Assembly (NCBI GenBank): GCA_013376995.1
Contig: JACAAZ010000003.1
Span: 62,001-126,000 of the forward strand
Direction: 5' to 3'
Source of the DNA: Bacteroidota bacterium
GTDB taxonomy: Bacteria > Bacteroidota > Bacteroidia > Bacteroidales > UBA4417
DNA: 64,000 bases
Part shown: piece after piece, positions 52,986 through 60,752 of the stretch
Position numbering within the stretch: position 1 is the first letter of the stretch
Layout of the letters: every line of letters starts with the position of its first letter
Program-made: the position numbers and the translations under genes
The notes under the pieces: model-generated
What the model was told of the DNA's origin: nothing
Database searches by the model: none
Seen by the model: only the letters and a program-made list of their open reading frames with translations

Positions 52986-54185
52986 AGACAATTGTCCGCT
53001 GAAAGCCTTTTGCAATATGCTCTTCTTGAGCTCTTCCAAATCTACTATTTTTTGTTGGTAGATGGATTCGAGTTTTTTTGTTTTAACGGAAAAGGCTTCA
53101 ATTTGACTCACAATTTTTCCTTGCTTGAAAATTGAGGGAAGTCTAATGGGAAATCTTCGGACATCCTTAACATTTAAATTTGGCACTCCAGAGCTGCTAA
53201 TACTTCTTATAGCAATGGATTTGACGATAGGAGAATTTAGATAATGTTTTAAATAATAGCTATTTAGTATATCAGGTTTGGGTTTAATCAATGTCAAACT
53301 AACATAGACACTAAATTCAAATTCGCATTCGACAACACCTGCTTCTCCAAATTTAGAACCAACACGTGAATATAAAATATCCCCTTTTGCTGGTTTGTTT
53401 TTCTTAGTAAGTTCTTGATGAAATCTTTGCGAAATATATTTATAGTTTTCTAAAACCACCTCTCCATTTCTTACATTTTGAGCAGATAAAAAGGGAATAC
53501 CTTCGTTTTCATCAACATATTTAGGCGTTGCTGCAACACCACAAGTTATCAAATCACACACATCAAATAATGTTGTCTCATCCATTTCCTCACCAGTGTT
53601 TTCAAACATCGATTTCAAATAACTCTCAAAAAGTTCTTTAGCGTTTTGCAGGTTGCGTTCTGCATTGGCTTTTGCTTTGGCAATGGCTGAAAAGGCTTGA
53701 TCAAAGGTGGTGACGATGCGTTGTTGCTCAATAATTGGAGGAATTGCAATTACAATCTCTTTTAGCCTACTTATTGGGATGAAGTCAATAGTTGTTTTTC
53801 CACTTAATCTTGATAATTGCTCCTTTAATGTTGAACAAAAATGGTACAAATAAGTGGCTAAAAGCACACCTTCCTTTTTGACAATCAATCCGTTAAATTG
53901 CTGATTAGTTGTCAAAGGGATTTCAGTTAATGCGCACTCTCCAATAGAAGCAGTACAACAAATAAGGACTGAGTTTTTAGGCAGAACTCTTAGCCTCTGC
54001 AATGCGGAATTGGTTACATGCTGCCTTGTAAACCTTATTATTCTTCCTTGTTCTCTAATGTCATCTATTGTGAACCACGGAAAGGTACCATTATCCCAAA
54101 ATTCATTATTGGATCTTAATGGAGTAGAGCCATTTACAATTTCACAAACCTCCCCCAACTTTTTTATTTCCCAACCTTTCCTCAT
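52977..54185 (-). CDS. hsdS: Type I restriction specificity subunit HsdS
   Basis: 402 residues. Two target recognition domains, each followed by a conserved helical region: the first (about 1-150) begins GWEIKKLGEVCEIVNGSTP and ends with PPIIEQQRIVTTFDQAF; the second (about 195-360) begins with DETTLFDVCDLITCG and ends RLPSIFKQGKIVSQIEAF, with LEELKKSILQKAFSGQL at the end. It selects the bipartite DNA sequence methylated and cut by the complex. The sequence recognised cannot be predicted. It starts four bases inside the end of hsdM, so translation is coupled. Confidence 0.95.
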   Translation of the reverse strand: MRKGWEIKKLGEVCEIVNGSTPLRSNNEFWDNGTFPWFTIDDIREQGRIIRFTRQHVTNSALQRLRVLPKNSVLICCTASIGECALTEIPLTTNQQFNGLIVKKEGVLLATYLYHFCSTLKEQLSRLSGKTTIDFIPISRLKEIVIAIPPIIEQQRIVTTFDQAFSAIAKAKANAERNLQNAKELFESYLKSMFENTGEEMDETTLFDVCDLITCGVAATPKYVDENEGIPFLSAQNVRNGEVVLENYKYISQRFHQELTKKNKPAKGDILYSRVGSKFGEAGVVECEFEFSVYVSLTLIKPKPDILNSYYLKHYLNSPIVKSIAIRSISSSGVPNLNVKDVRRFPIRLPSIFKQGKIVSQIEAFSVKTKKLESIYQQKIVDLEELKKSILQKAFSGQLSES

Positions 54186-55639
54186 AACAACTCCAGAATT
54201 GAATTTAGAATTCCGGCGCTTTCTGCATCCAGAGCTTTCATTTCTTCCAGGATCGCTTCCGGAGATCGTAATGCAGTTTCTTCTTTCTTATTCGGATTTT
54301 TGGCTGAAAGATCATAAGTAGAAGTATCTACATCTGCAATATTCAACAACCAAGAGTTATCAGAAGAAGCTTTCGTTTTTTGTAATTCCACAAACTCTGC
54401 GAGATCGGCTTCATTCAATGGAGCAGTCTTTCCCAGGTTACGTTCCAAGTTTAGCTGGTAGAACCAGATGTCGCGGGTTGGTGCCCCTTTTTCAAAGAAA
54501 AGCACCACTGTTTTAACTCCTGCACCCGTAAACGTGCCACCGGGCAGGTCAAGCACTGTATGCAGGTTACAGCTTTCCAGGAGCAGCTTACGCAGGCTTA
54601 CAGAGGCATTATCCGTATTGCTCAGGAAAGTGTTTTTGATAACTACGCCAGCCTTTCCACCGGCTTTCAGGATCTTTATAAAATGCTGGAGAAAGAGGAA
54701 AGCGGTTTCACCGGTCTTGATGGGAAAGTTTTGCTGCACTTCTGCCCTTTCCTTTCCGCCAAAGGGCGGGTTTGCAACGACAATATCATAGCGGTCGCGT
54801 TCCTGTATATTGGCCAGGTTCTCAGCCAGGGTATTGGTATGCACGATGTTGGGGGCTTCAATACCATGAAGGATCATGTTCATGGTCCCGATGATGTAGG
54901 CCAGGGATTTCTTTTCCTTGCCATAGAAGGTTTTGGATTGCAATACCTGGTCCTGGGAGGTTGAACGCTGCTTGTTATGCTCCTTCAGGTATTCAAATGC
55001 TTCGCAGAGGAAGCCTGCAGAGCCCACTGCGCCATCATAAATGGTATTGCCTATCTCTGGTGCCACCACCTTCACAATGGTCCGGATGAGCGGCCTGGGT
55101 GTGTAATATTCGCCACCATTGCGACCTGCATTGCCCATATTCTGAATCTTGGATTCATACAAATGGCTCATTTCATGCTTTTCGGAATGGGTACGGAAGC
55201 GGAGTTCATCAATGCGGTTGATCACTTCCCGCAGGTTGTAGCCACTCTGTATCTTATTTTTCAGTTCGCTGAATATCTCACCGATCTTGTATTCAATAGT
55301 ATTGGGGGAAGTGGCATTGGCCTTGAACTTCTTTAGGTAAGGAAACAGTTTAAGATCAACGAAGTCCTTGAGATCGTCACCTGTAAGGGCTTTATGGTGG
55401 TCAAGTTTGCCATCGCCATTCTTTGGAGCAGCCCAGAGTTCCCATTTAAACTCCTCTCCTATTAGTTCAGCATAGTCTTCTCCACGAAGTTCTGCCTTGG
55501 TCCGGCGGTCTTTTTCAAGGTCATCCAGGTATTTGAGGAAAAGTATCCAGGAGGTTTGTTCCACATAGTCCAGTTCGCTGGAGCAGCCAGCATCCTTGTG
55601 GAGTATATCATCGATGTTTTTGAAGGTTTGTTCGAACAT
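54182..55639 (-). CDS. hsdM: Type I restriction DNA methyltransferase subunit HsdM
   Basis: 485 residues. The N-terminal helical domain is followed by the SAM-binding fold with motif I DGAVGSAGF (202-210) and the adenine methyltransferase motif NPPF at 290-293 (VVANPPFGGKE). MGNAGRNGGEYYTPRPLI near 170-185 is typical of this subunit. It N6-methylates adenine in both half-sites read by HsdS. It is the first gene of the operon. A possible phylum-type promoter is about 50 bases upstream. Confidence 0.96.
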   Translation of the reverse strand: MFEQTFKNIDDILHKDAGCSSELDYVEQTSWILFLKYLDDLEKDRRTKAELRGEDYAELIGEEFKWELWAAPKNGDGKLDHHKALTGDDLKDFVDLKLFPYLKKFKANATSPNTIEYKIGEIFSELKNKIQSGYNLREVINRIDELRFRTHSEKHEMSHLYESKIQNMGNAGRNGGEYYTPRPLIRTIVKVVAPEIGNTIYDGAVGSAGFLCEAFEYLKEHNKQRSTSQDQVLQSKTFYGKEKKSLAYIIGTMNMILHGIEAPNIVHTNTLAENLANIQERDRYDIVVANPPFGGKERAEVQQNFPIKTGETAFLFLQHFIKILKAGGKAGVVIKNTFLSNTDNASVSLRKLLLESCNLHTVLDLPGGTFTGAGVKTVVLFFEKGAPTRDIWFYQLNLERNLGKTAPLNEADLAEFVELQKTKASSDNSWLLNIADVDTSTYDLSAKNPNKKEETALRSPEAILEEMKALDAESAGILNSILELL

Positions 55640-56095
55640 TAGAAAGGTATCTGCTAAAGTGATAGGATGAATAATACAATAAGGTTCAAAGCTACAAAGG
55701 AAATCAATAACATCAATAGGTGTACGATACCTCTTAACTTTTATATAAGAAATAAAAAATCGATTAAAAAAGTTATCTCTGTTTCAATCCTCTATTAATA
55801 TACAAATTTCATAGAACATTTTCATTTCGGCAAACAATATGATAACATATTAGGATTCAGTAAATTTTCCCTATTAATCGTCCTCAAGGTGATTTGTAAT
55901 ACTACTTAATAACGTTTTTTTAAAGATTTTTTTTAATTGAGGTGTAACCTTATGCTATTAAAGCAATTAAATAGATGAAAACCCAACTGAAAAGTCTTGT
56001 ATAGTTATTCTGATCAAAATAATTTAGCCTAATTTGGCTCCATTGTCTTGACATAGTTGTACAAAACTTGTTTTATTAACCTTATTCTATGTGCC
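55640..56095. other. AT-rich intergenic region upstream of hsdM
   Basis: About 450 bases with no gene that I accept. It divides the minus-strand hsd operon from the plus-strand membrane gene and should hold promoters for both. The strong AT bias is in keeping with imported DNA. Confidence 0.6.
55687..55716 (-). promoter_or_regulatory. Possible promoter of the hsd operon
   Basis: On the minus strand TTG (plus 55714-55716), 19-base spacer, TAGCTTTG (plus 55687-55694), near TTTG-N19-21-TAnnTTTG, 48 bases before the hsdM ATG. Confidence 0.4.
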
Positions 56096-56512
56096 ATGAG
56101 ACAAAAAACAAGCACAGTAGTCAAGAATTTTATTAATTTCTTGAAATGCATCTATGACTTAGAGATTAGTTTGAAGAAATGGTCACGCAACATAGGTCCA
56201 TCGGATCAAAATGACCATAAAGATGATTCTAAATCATTAGATAATCTCGGCACTGAAATTAGCAAAATGCTTGAGCAAGATCGTGAATATACTTATAAAT
56301 ACTCATTAATTCGTGAGAAATACAGAATGATCTATTTTTGGGGAATAATGTTGTTTCTTGCATTTTTGGTCATCTTTCTTGCTGACAAAGACAATGATCT
56401 CCTTTTAACATTAGTGGACAAGTTTTCAAGTATATTCTTAGGAGCACTTGGAGGTTATGGCTATAAATCTTACCTTGATAATAAAAAAACAGATTCGGAT
56501 AACTTTCCATGA
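56096..56512 (+). CDS. Small membrane protein of unknown function
   Basis: I start at the ATG at 56096 (MRQKTSTVV); the track of frame extends to 56057 but the residues before it look untranslated. 138 residues: a basic amphipathic first half with EISKMLEQDREYTYKYSLIREKY, one clear membrane helix (YFWGIMLFLAFLVIFLA), then a second weaker hydrophobic stretch (SSIFLGALGGYGYKS) and an acidic tail. I do not recognise a family. It is divergent from hsdM and could be a defence or phage-related membrane effector only by position; no evidence supports that beyond location. Confidence 0.55.
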   Translation: MRQKTSTVVKNFINFLKCIYDLEISLKKWSRNIGPSDQNDHKDDSKSLDNLGTEISKMLEQDREYTYKYSLIREKYRMIYFWGIMLFLAFLVIFLADKDNDLLLTLVDKFSSIFLGALGGYGYKSYLDNKKTDSDNFP

Positions 56513-56759
56513 AGATGGGAGTTTGATTAAAAAGCTTGGTACTTTGTACCTCATTTGTACCTCCAATTCATAAATAACTGTATTTCAGTACCATTTACTT
56601 TCTGTATCGGGAAGTAAACCCGTCCTACCACAAAAAGCAGACTTACGTTTATAGCTTCAACCTGGCAAGGGTTGATTACATTATTGAGTGTTCTTCTAAG
56701 TGTTAATGGAGTGTCGAAGGATTTAGTGAGATTTTCATAATCAGCCTTCAGACAAAAAG

Positions 56760-57194
56760 TTACATCCTCTCCATATACCAACTCAACTGCTTTTCGAGCC
56801 TGCGGAAGCTGAAAAGGGTGGTTATGATTTTCTGCAATCGGACAAAGGCAGTTTCGCTTTTCACAACGTAATCTGAGGCTTTGTGATGCATACAATTTAT
56901 AGCTACTTCTATTTTGTCCTGGGAGGATAACATAACCACTGGAATATCCGGGTTGAATTCCTTTATCCTGTCGAGGGTCTCAATTCCATTTATCGCTTTT
57001 TTATTAACGCCATCCAGGTAGTAATCCAGGATTACAACATCCGGGTTATGTGATAGGTCGGCAACGCAAAGTTCACCTGTAGCGAAAGTTTCAATGCTGA
57101 AATCAGCATGCTGCAGAAATTCAATTTCCAACAATTTCAGGTACAATGCATCGTCATCAACGAGGAAAAGTTTAATCTTTTCGTTATCTTTCAT
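56760..57194 (-). CDS. Single-domain response regulator
   Basis: 144 residues consisting of a receiver domain only. The acidic pair is in LVDDD (13-15), the phosphoacceptor is D57 (VVILDYYLD), S90 (VVMLSS) and K112 (DYVVKSE) complete the site. With no output domain it must pass phosphate on or act by binding a partner. It lies four bases from the hybrid kinase gene (57191-57194 overlap of start and stop) and so is translationally coupled to it; the kinase has an Hpt domain that could donate phosphate. Confidence 0.88.
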   Translation of the reverse strand: MKDNEKIKLFLVDDDALYLKLLEIEFLQHADFSIETFATGELCVADLSHNPDVVILDYYLDGVNKKAINGIETLDRIKEFNPDIPVVMLSSQDKIEVAINCMHHKASDYVVKSETAFVRLQKIITTLFSFRRLEKQLSWYMERM

Positions 57195-59524
57195 TTGTTG
57201 GAGTTTTTAATCACATTAAATTCTATTTCCAGTTCCCTGCATGCTTGCGTACAAACATTTTCCAGCTGCTGAACAAGATCAGGAATACCATCCGTTTGCT
57301 GCTGGGTACTTGCATATTCCTGCACCTTCTTGGCCATATTTTCAAAATCTATATTTATTCCTACGATTGAAAAGGAAGGAATCATCTTATGTACTGCAGC
57401 GTACAATGAGCCCCAGTCTTTATTCAGTAGACTATGCTTCATCGTATTGATAAGTGGCGGTGTTTGCTCCAGGTAAAGCGATATCATCTCCATCATCAAA
57501 ATTGGATTTGATTTGGTACGACGAATTAAATATTGAAGGTCAATGCATCGTTCCGGTTTTACCGCAATGTTTTCCTCCAGCTTTTCCCTAACAGGAGCGG
57601 ATTTCTTTACAAATTCTACAATTTTACTGTACAATAATTTTTCATCAATGGGTTTGGCTATATAATCATTCATACCCACTGCCCTGCATTTCTCCAGGTC
57701 AACCGTTGTAACATCAGCAGTAAGCGCGATTATTGGAATCGCTGATTTCAATGTATTCCGGATATAATCGGTTGCTTCGAAACCATTCATTTCAGGCATC
57801 TGCAAATCCATTAAAATGATATCGTAGGAATTGGTATTCAATTTATCAATCGCAATTTTCCCGTTCACAGCGATATCGCATTCAAAACCGAAATCATCCA
57901 ATACGGTTCTCATGAGTAATTGGTTGAGTGCTATGTCTTCTGCAACCAGGACTTTGATATCCTTAATTTCGGTATCAAGCTCAACGAATTCTGATTCCTC
58001 TTCGGCATCGGCTTTGGTTTTCAGAAAACTCAGGATAAAGCTGAAAGTAGAGCCCTCATTCACTTTGGAAGTTACGCTGATGCTCCCACCCTGGGGCTCT
58101 ACCAACTGTTTTACAATTGCCAGGCCCAAGCCAGTGCCTCCATATAGCCTTGATGTGCCCGAGGATGCCTGTTGAAAATTCTCAAAAATCTTTTCAATCT
58201 TATTTTCTGCGATCCCAATCCCGGTATCTCTCACCTGGAATTCAATCATCGCCATTTCATCATTTTCTTCAATCAAACGGACACTTACAGTAATCTTACC
58301 CTTGGTTGTAAACTTAACTGCATTGCTAACCAGGTTTAAAATAATCTGGTGCAGCCGGACAGGGTCCCCAACCAAAACATCCGGAATCCGTTCATCATAT
58401 TCTTTAACAAGGTCAAGGTTCTTTTCCCTGATCTTGGCCTCAAAAAGATGCAGCATGGCAGAGATGGACAATGACATTTTAAATGGAGTTTGTTCAAATA
58501 TCATTTTCCCGGCATCCACCTTTGCAAGGTCGAGGATATCATTGATCAGGACGATCAATGCATCGCCACTTAATTTTATCGCCTGCAGGTATTCTTTTTG
58601 TTTTGTTGTGAGGTCAGTTTTCAGAACCACTTTTGTGAAGCCTATAATAGCATTCATTGGGGTACGGATCTCATGGCTCATATTTGAAAGGAATTGTTGC
58701 TTGGCCTTTACTGCATTTTCAGCAATTCGTGTGGCATTTTCTGCCTTAGTTTTTGCTTCTTCAGCTATACCGGCAGCAAGTTCAGCGAAAACAATAGCTT
58801 CTGTCAATTCCGTTTCAACTCTCTTCTGTTCAGTGATATCCCTCGCTACAAGCACTGCTCCCAGCACATGGCCCCTGTCATTTTTATAAACCGAGCCGTT
58901 GAACAAGACATCGGTAAGTTTGCCATCCATGATTGTGAGAGGGAAATCGGCAACAAAGCCTTTCTTGAAAACCTGTTGCCAGGCTTCTTTTGCATTTTCG
59001 GGTTTTGTAAAATAGTTGAAGAATTCCGTACCTATTAATTCGACGCGTGACACCCCGGTAACCTTAACCGTAGCCTCGTTCATATCCGTAATCTTGCCCT
59101 GGGGACTTATTGTGAACAAGGGGTCGCGACTGGCTTCTATTAAGCTCAATGAATAGTTTGACAGCTGTTTTTGTGCAGTAACATCCCGTGCAACGATTAC
59201 TACACCAAGCACTTTCCCATCATCATCCCTATAAACCGAACCGTTGAAGAGGACATCGGTAAGTTTTCCATCATTATGGCGGAGCGTTAGCGGTGAATCT
59301 GCTACAGAGCCTTTTGCAAAGACTTCCTGGTAAACTTCCCTTGCTTTTTGGGGCTCAGTGAAGTAATCGAAGAAGTCGGTTCCCCTCAGCTTTTCCCGGG
59401 TAATACCAGTAATACTAGCCAGGGCTTCATTCATATCTGTGATCTTTCCATCAATATTGATAGTTATGAGAGGATCAAGGCTGGCCTCAATAAGGCTCCT
59501 GGCGTAGTGAGATTCCTGGTTCAT
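57191..59524 (-). CDS. Cytoplasmic hybrid histidine kinase: PAS-PAS-HisKA-HATPase-REC-Hpt
   Basis: I start at the ATG at 59522-59524 (MNQESHYARSLIEASLDPL); the frame reaches 59605 but those residues lack a role. 777 residues. Two PAS domains follow directly and are near copies of each other: both run SLIEAS-DPL, GKITDMNEA, DGKLTDVLFNGSVY and VLG-V-VARD. Then comes a coiled linker, the HisKA box (SHEIRTPMNA), HATPase_c (NLVSNAVKFTT, GTGLGLAIVKQL), a receiver (MDLQMPEMNGFEA) and an Hpt-like C-terminal domain (AAVHKMIPSFSIVG). There is no membrane helix, so it senses an internal signal. It is followed by a receiver protein that overlaps it by four bases, a complete phosphorelay on one operon. 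Confidence 0.9.
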   Translation of the reverse strand: MNQESHYARSLIEASLDPLITINIDGKITDMNEALASITGITREKLRGTDFFDYFTEPQKAREVYQEVFAKGSVADSPLTLRHNDGKLTDVLFNGSVYRDDDGKVLGVVIVARDVTAQKQLSNYSLSLIEASRDPLFTISPQGKITDMNEATVKVTGVSRVELIGTEFFNYFTKPENAKEAWQQVFKKGFVADFPLTIMDGKLTDVLFNGSVYKNDRGHVLGAVLVARDITEQKRVETELTEAIVFAELAAGIAEEAKTKAENATRIAENAVKAKQQFLSNMSHEIRTPMNAIIGFTKVVLKTDLTTKQKEYLQAIKLSGDALIVLINDILDLAKVDAGKMIFEQTPFKMSLSISAMLHLFEAKIREKNLDLVKEYDERIPDVLVGDPVRLHQIILNLVSNAVKFTTKGKITVSVRLIEENDEMAMIEFQVRDTGIGIAENKIEKIFENFQQASSGTSRLYGGTGLGLAIVKQLVEPQGGSISVTSKVNEGSTFSFILSFLKTKADAEEESEFVELDTEIKDIKVLVAEDIALNQLLMRTVLDDFGFECDIAVNGKIAIDKLNTNSYDIILMDLQMPEMNGFEATDYIRNTLKSAIPIIALTADVTTVDLEKCRAVGMNDYIAKPIDEKLLYSKIVEFVKKSAPVREKLEENIAVKPERCIDLQYLIRRTKSNPILMMEMISLYLEQTPPLINTMKHSLLNKDWGSLYAAVHKMIPSFSIVGINIDFENMAKKVQEYASTQQQTDGIPDLVQQLENVCTQACRELEIEFNVIKNSNK

Positions 59525-59668
59525 TTTTGAATTATCACGATGAATACTGATGTTTGGACCGATTCTGTTTCGATTTGTTATACTGATTATTTCGAAGGGT
59601 TGCATACTGAGCCTGATTCCGTGCAGATAAATGATTTGATCCTGATGCTCAACCAGGAAACATTTTTA

Positions 59669-60253
59669 CTAAACCTCAGCATAATTCGCATTACCCAACT
59701 CTTCAATAGGGCTCCTTTTCCTATCCTTCAACTGTTTGAACTGTGTAGGGGAAAGCCCGGTCACCTTCTTAAACTGGTTTGAAAGATGGGCCACACTGCT
59801 ATAATGAAGCCTGTAGGAAATTTCCGTCAGGTTCAGTTCTTCATACAACAGGAGTTCCTTGGCTCTCTCTATTTTATGGATGATGATAAACTGCTGTATA
59901 GTTATACCCTTAACTTCTGAAAAAAGGTTAGACAGGTATGTATAATCATAATTCAGTTTTTCACTCAAATAGTCTGAATAGTTTGTTTTGGGCATTTCTT
60001 CCGTAAAATGGATCATTTCAAAAATCACATTCTTAATTTTTTCAATCAGAACTGCTTTGCGGTTGTCCATGAGTTCAAGCCCGGAATTTATCAACGCTTG
60101 ATTTAATTGTTCCCGCTGTTCTTCGGAAATACTTTCCATGATCTCAACCTCGCCCAAGTCAACCAGGATAAAGTGTAAACCCAGTTGAGTCAGGACAGTT
60201 TTTACTTCCTGCTTGCACCGGTTACTCACCATGTATTTGATATAAAGCTTCAT
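59669..60253 (-). CDS. AraC-family transcriptional regulator
   Basis: 194 residues. The C-terminal half has the double helix-turn-helix of AraC/XylS (TIQQFIIIHKIERAKELLLYEELNLTEISYRLHYSSVAHLSNQFKKVTGLSPTQFKQ, broken over residues 115-170 as two HTH). The N-terminal 90 residues (MKLYIKYMVSNRCKQEVKTVL) look like an HMA/ACT-type sensor and lack the cupin of classical AraC proteins. It probably regulates one of the neighbours. It is 145 bases upstream of the hybrid kinase and on the same strand, so a direct link to that signalling set is plausible. Target genes cannot be stated. Confidence 0.88.
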   Translation of the reverse strand: MKLYIKYMVSNRCKQEVKTVLTQLGLHFILVDLGEVEIMESISEEQREQLNQALINSGLELMDNRKAVLIEKIKNVIFEMIHFTEEMPKTNYSDYLSEKLNYDYTYLSNLFSEVKGITIQQFIIIHKIERAKELLLYEELNLTEISYRLHYSSVAHLSNQFKKVTGLSPTQFKQLKDRKRSPIEELGNANYAEV

Positions 60254-60370
60254 ATCTGTTTCAATATGTTAGGACAAATTTCTCCTATCAGTTCCCAAGG
60301 TTGCAGCAATATTTTCGCTATTGCTCTGTTTACTAATATTTTGCTATTCAACGTTGTTTTCGACAATAAC

Positions 60371-60556
60371 TTACAGAGCTGCCAGGATCTTCAGCATCTC
60401 TTCCTTCGTTTTGCCTAGTTTGATTTGCAATTTCCTGATAACCTCCTCTTTTTTACATTCTTCAAACAACAGATCTTTATCGGTGAGGGCAGCAAATTTC
60501 TGCTTGAGCTTGTCTTTCTTTTCGCTCCAATTCCAGTTGGTATCGGTTACTATCAT
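60371..60556 (-). CDS. CsbD-like stress protein
   Basis: 61 residues. NWNWSEKKDKLKQKFAALTDKDLLF followed by a second helix (EEVIRKLQIKLGKTKEEMLKIL) is the CsbD pattern, a small charged helical protein raised in general stress and osmotic stress in many bacteria. The biochemical role is not known. The gene lies 117 bases from the AraC gene, same strand, and 196 bases from mgtA. I see no promoter I can name. Confidence 0.78.
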   Translation of the reverse strand: MIVTDTNWNWSEKKDKLKQKFAALTDKDLLFEECKKEEVIRKLQIKLGKTKEEMLKILAAL

Positions 60557-60752
60557 TTTCTATTAATTTCATACTCCTGTAATACAAGAGATGTGTGAAA
60601 ACATTTTCACCACGCAAAAGTGGGCAGAATAAATTCGGGAAGTGTTACATATTTTCAAGTAAGACTTACAGAATTCACACATTCTGAATTGGTAAGCCGG
60701 AACAGGAAATATGCATTATATCAATACATTGAAGGTGAAATACATGAATATT

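Noticed and set aside
56551-56895. 114-residue minus-strand open frame beginning MYASQSLRLRCEKRN
   Set aside because: Its first half lies in another frame of the response regulator gene, whose receiver motifs are clear. The remaining part has no family signature, no good start and no upstream site.
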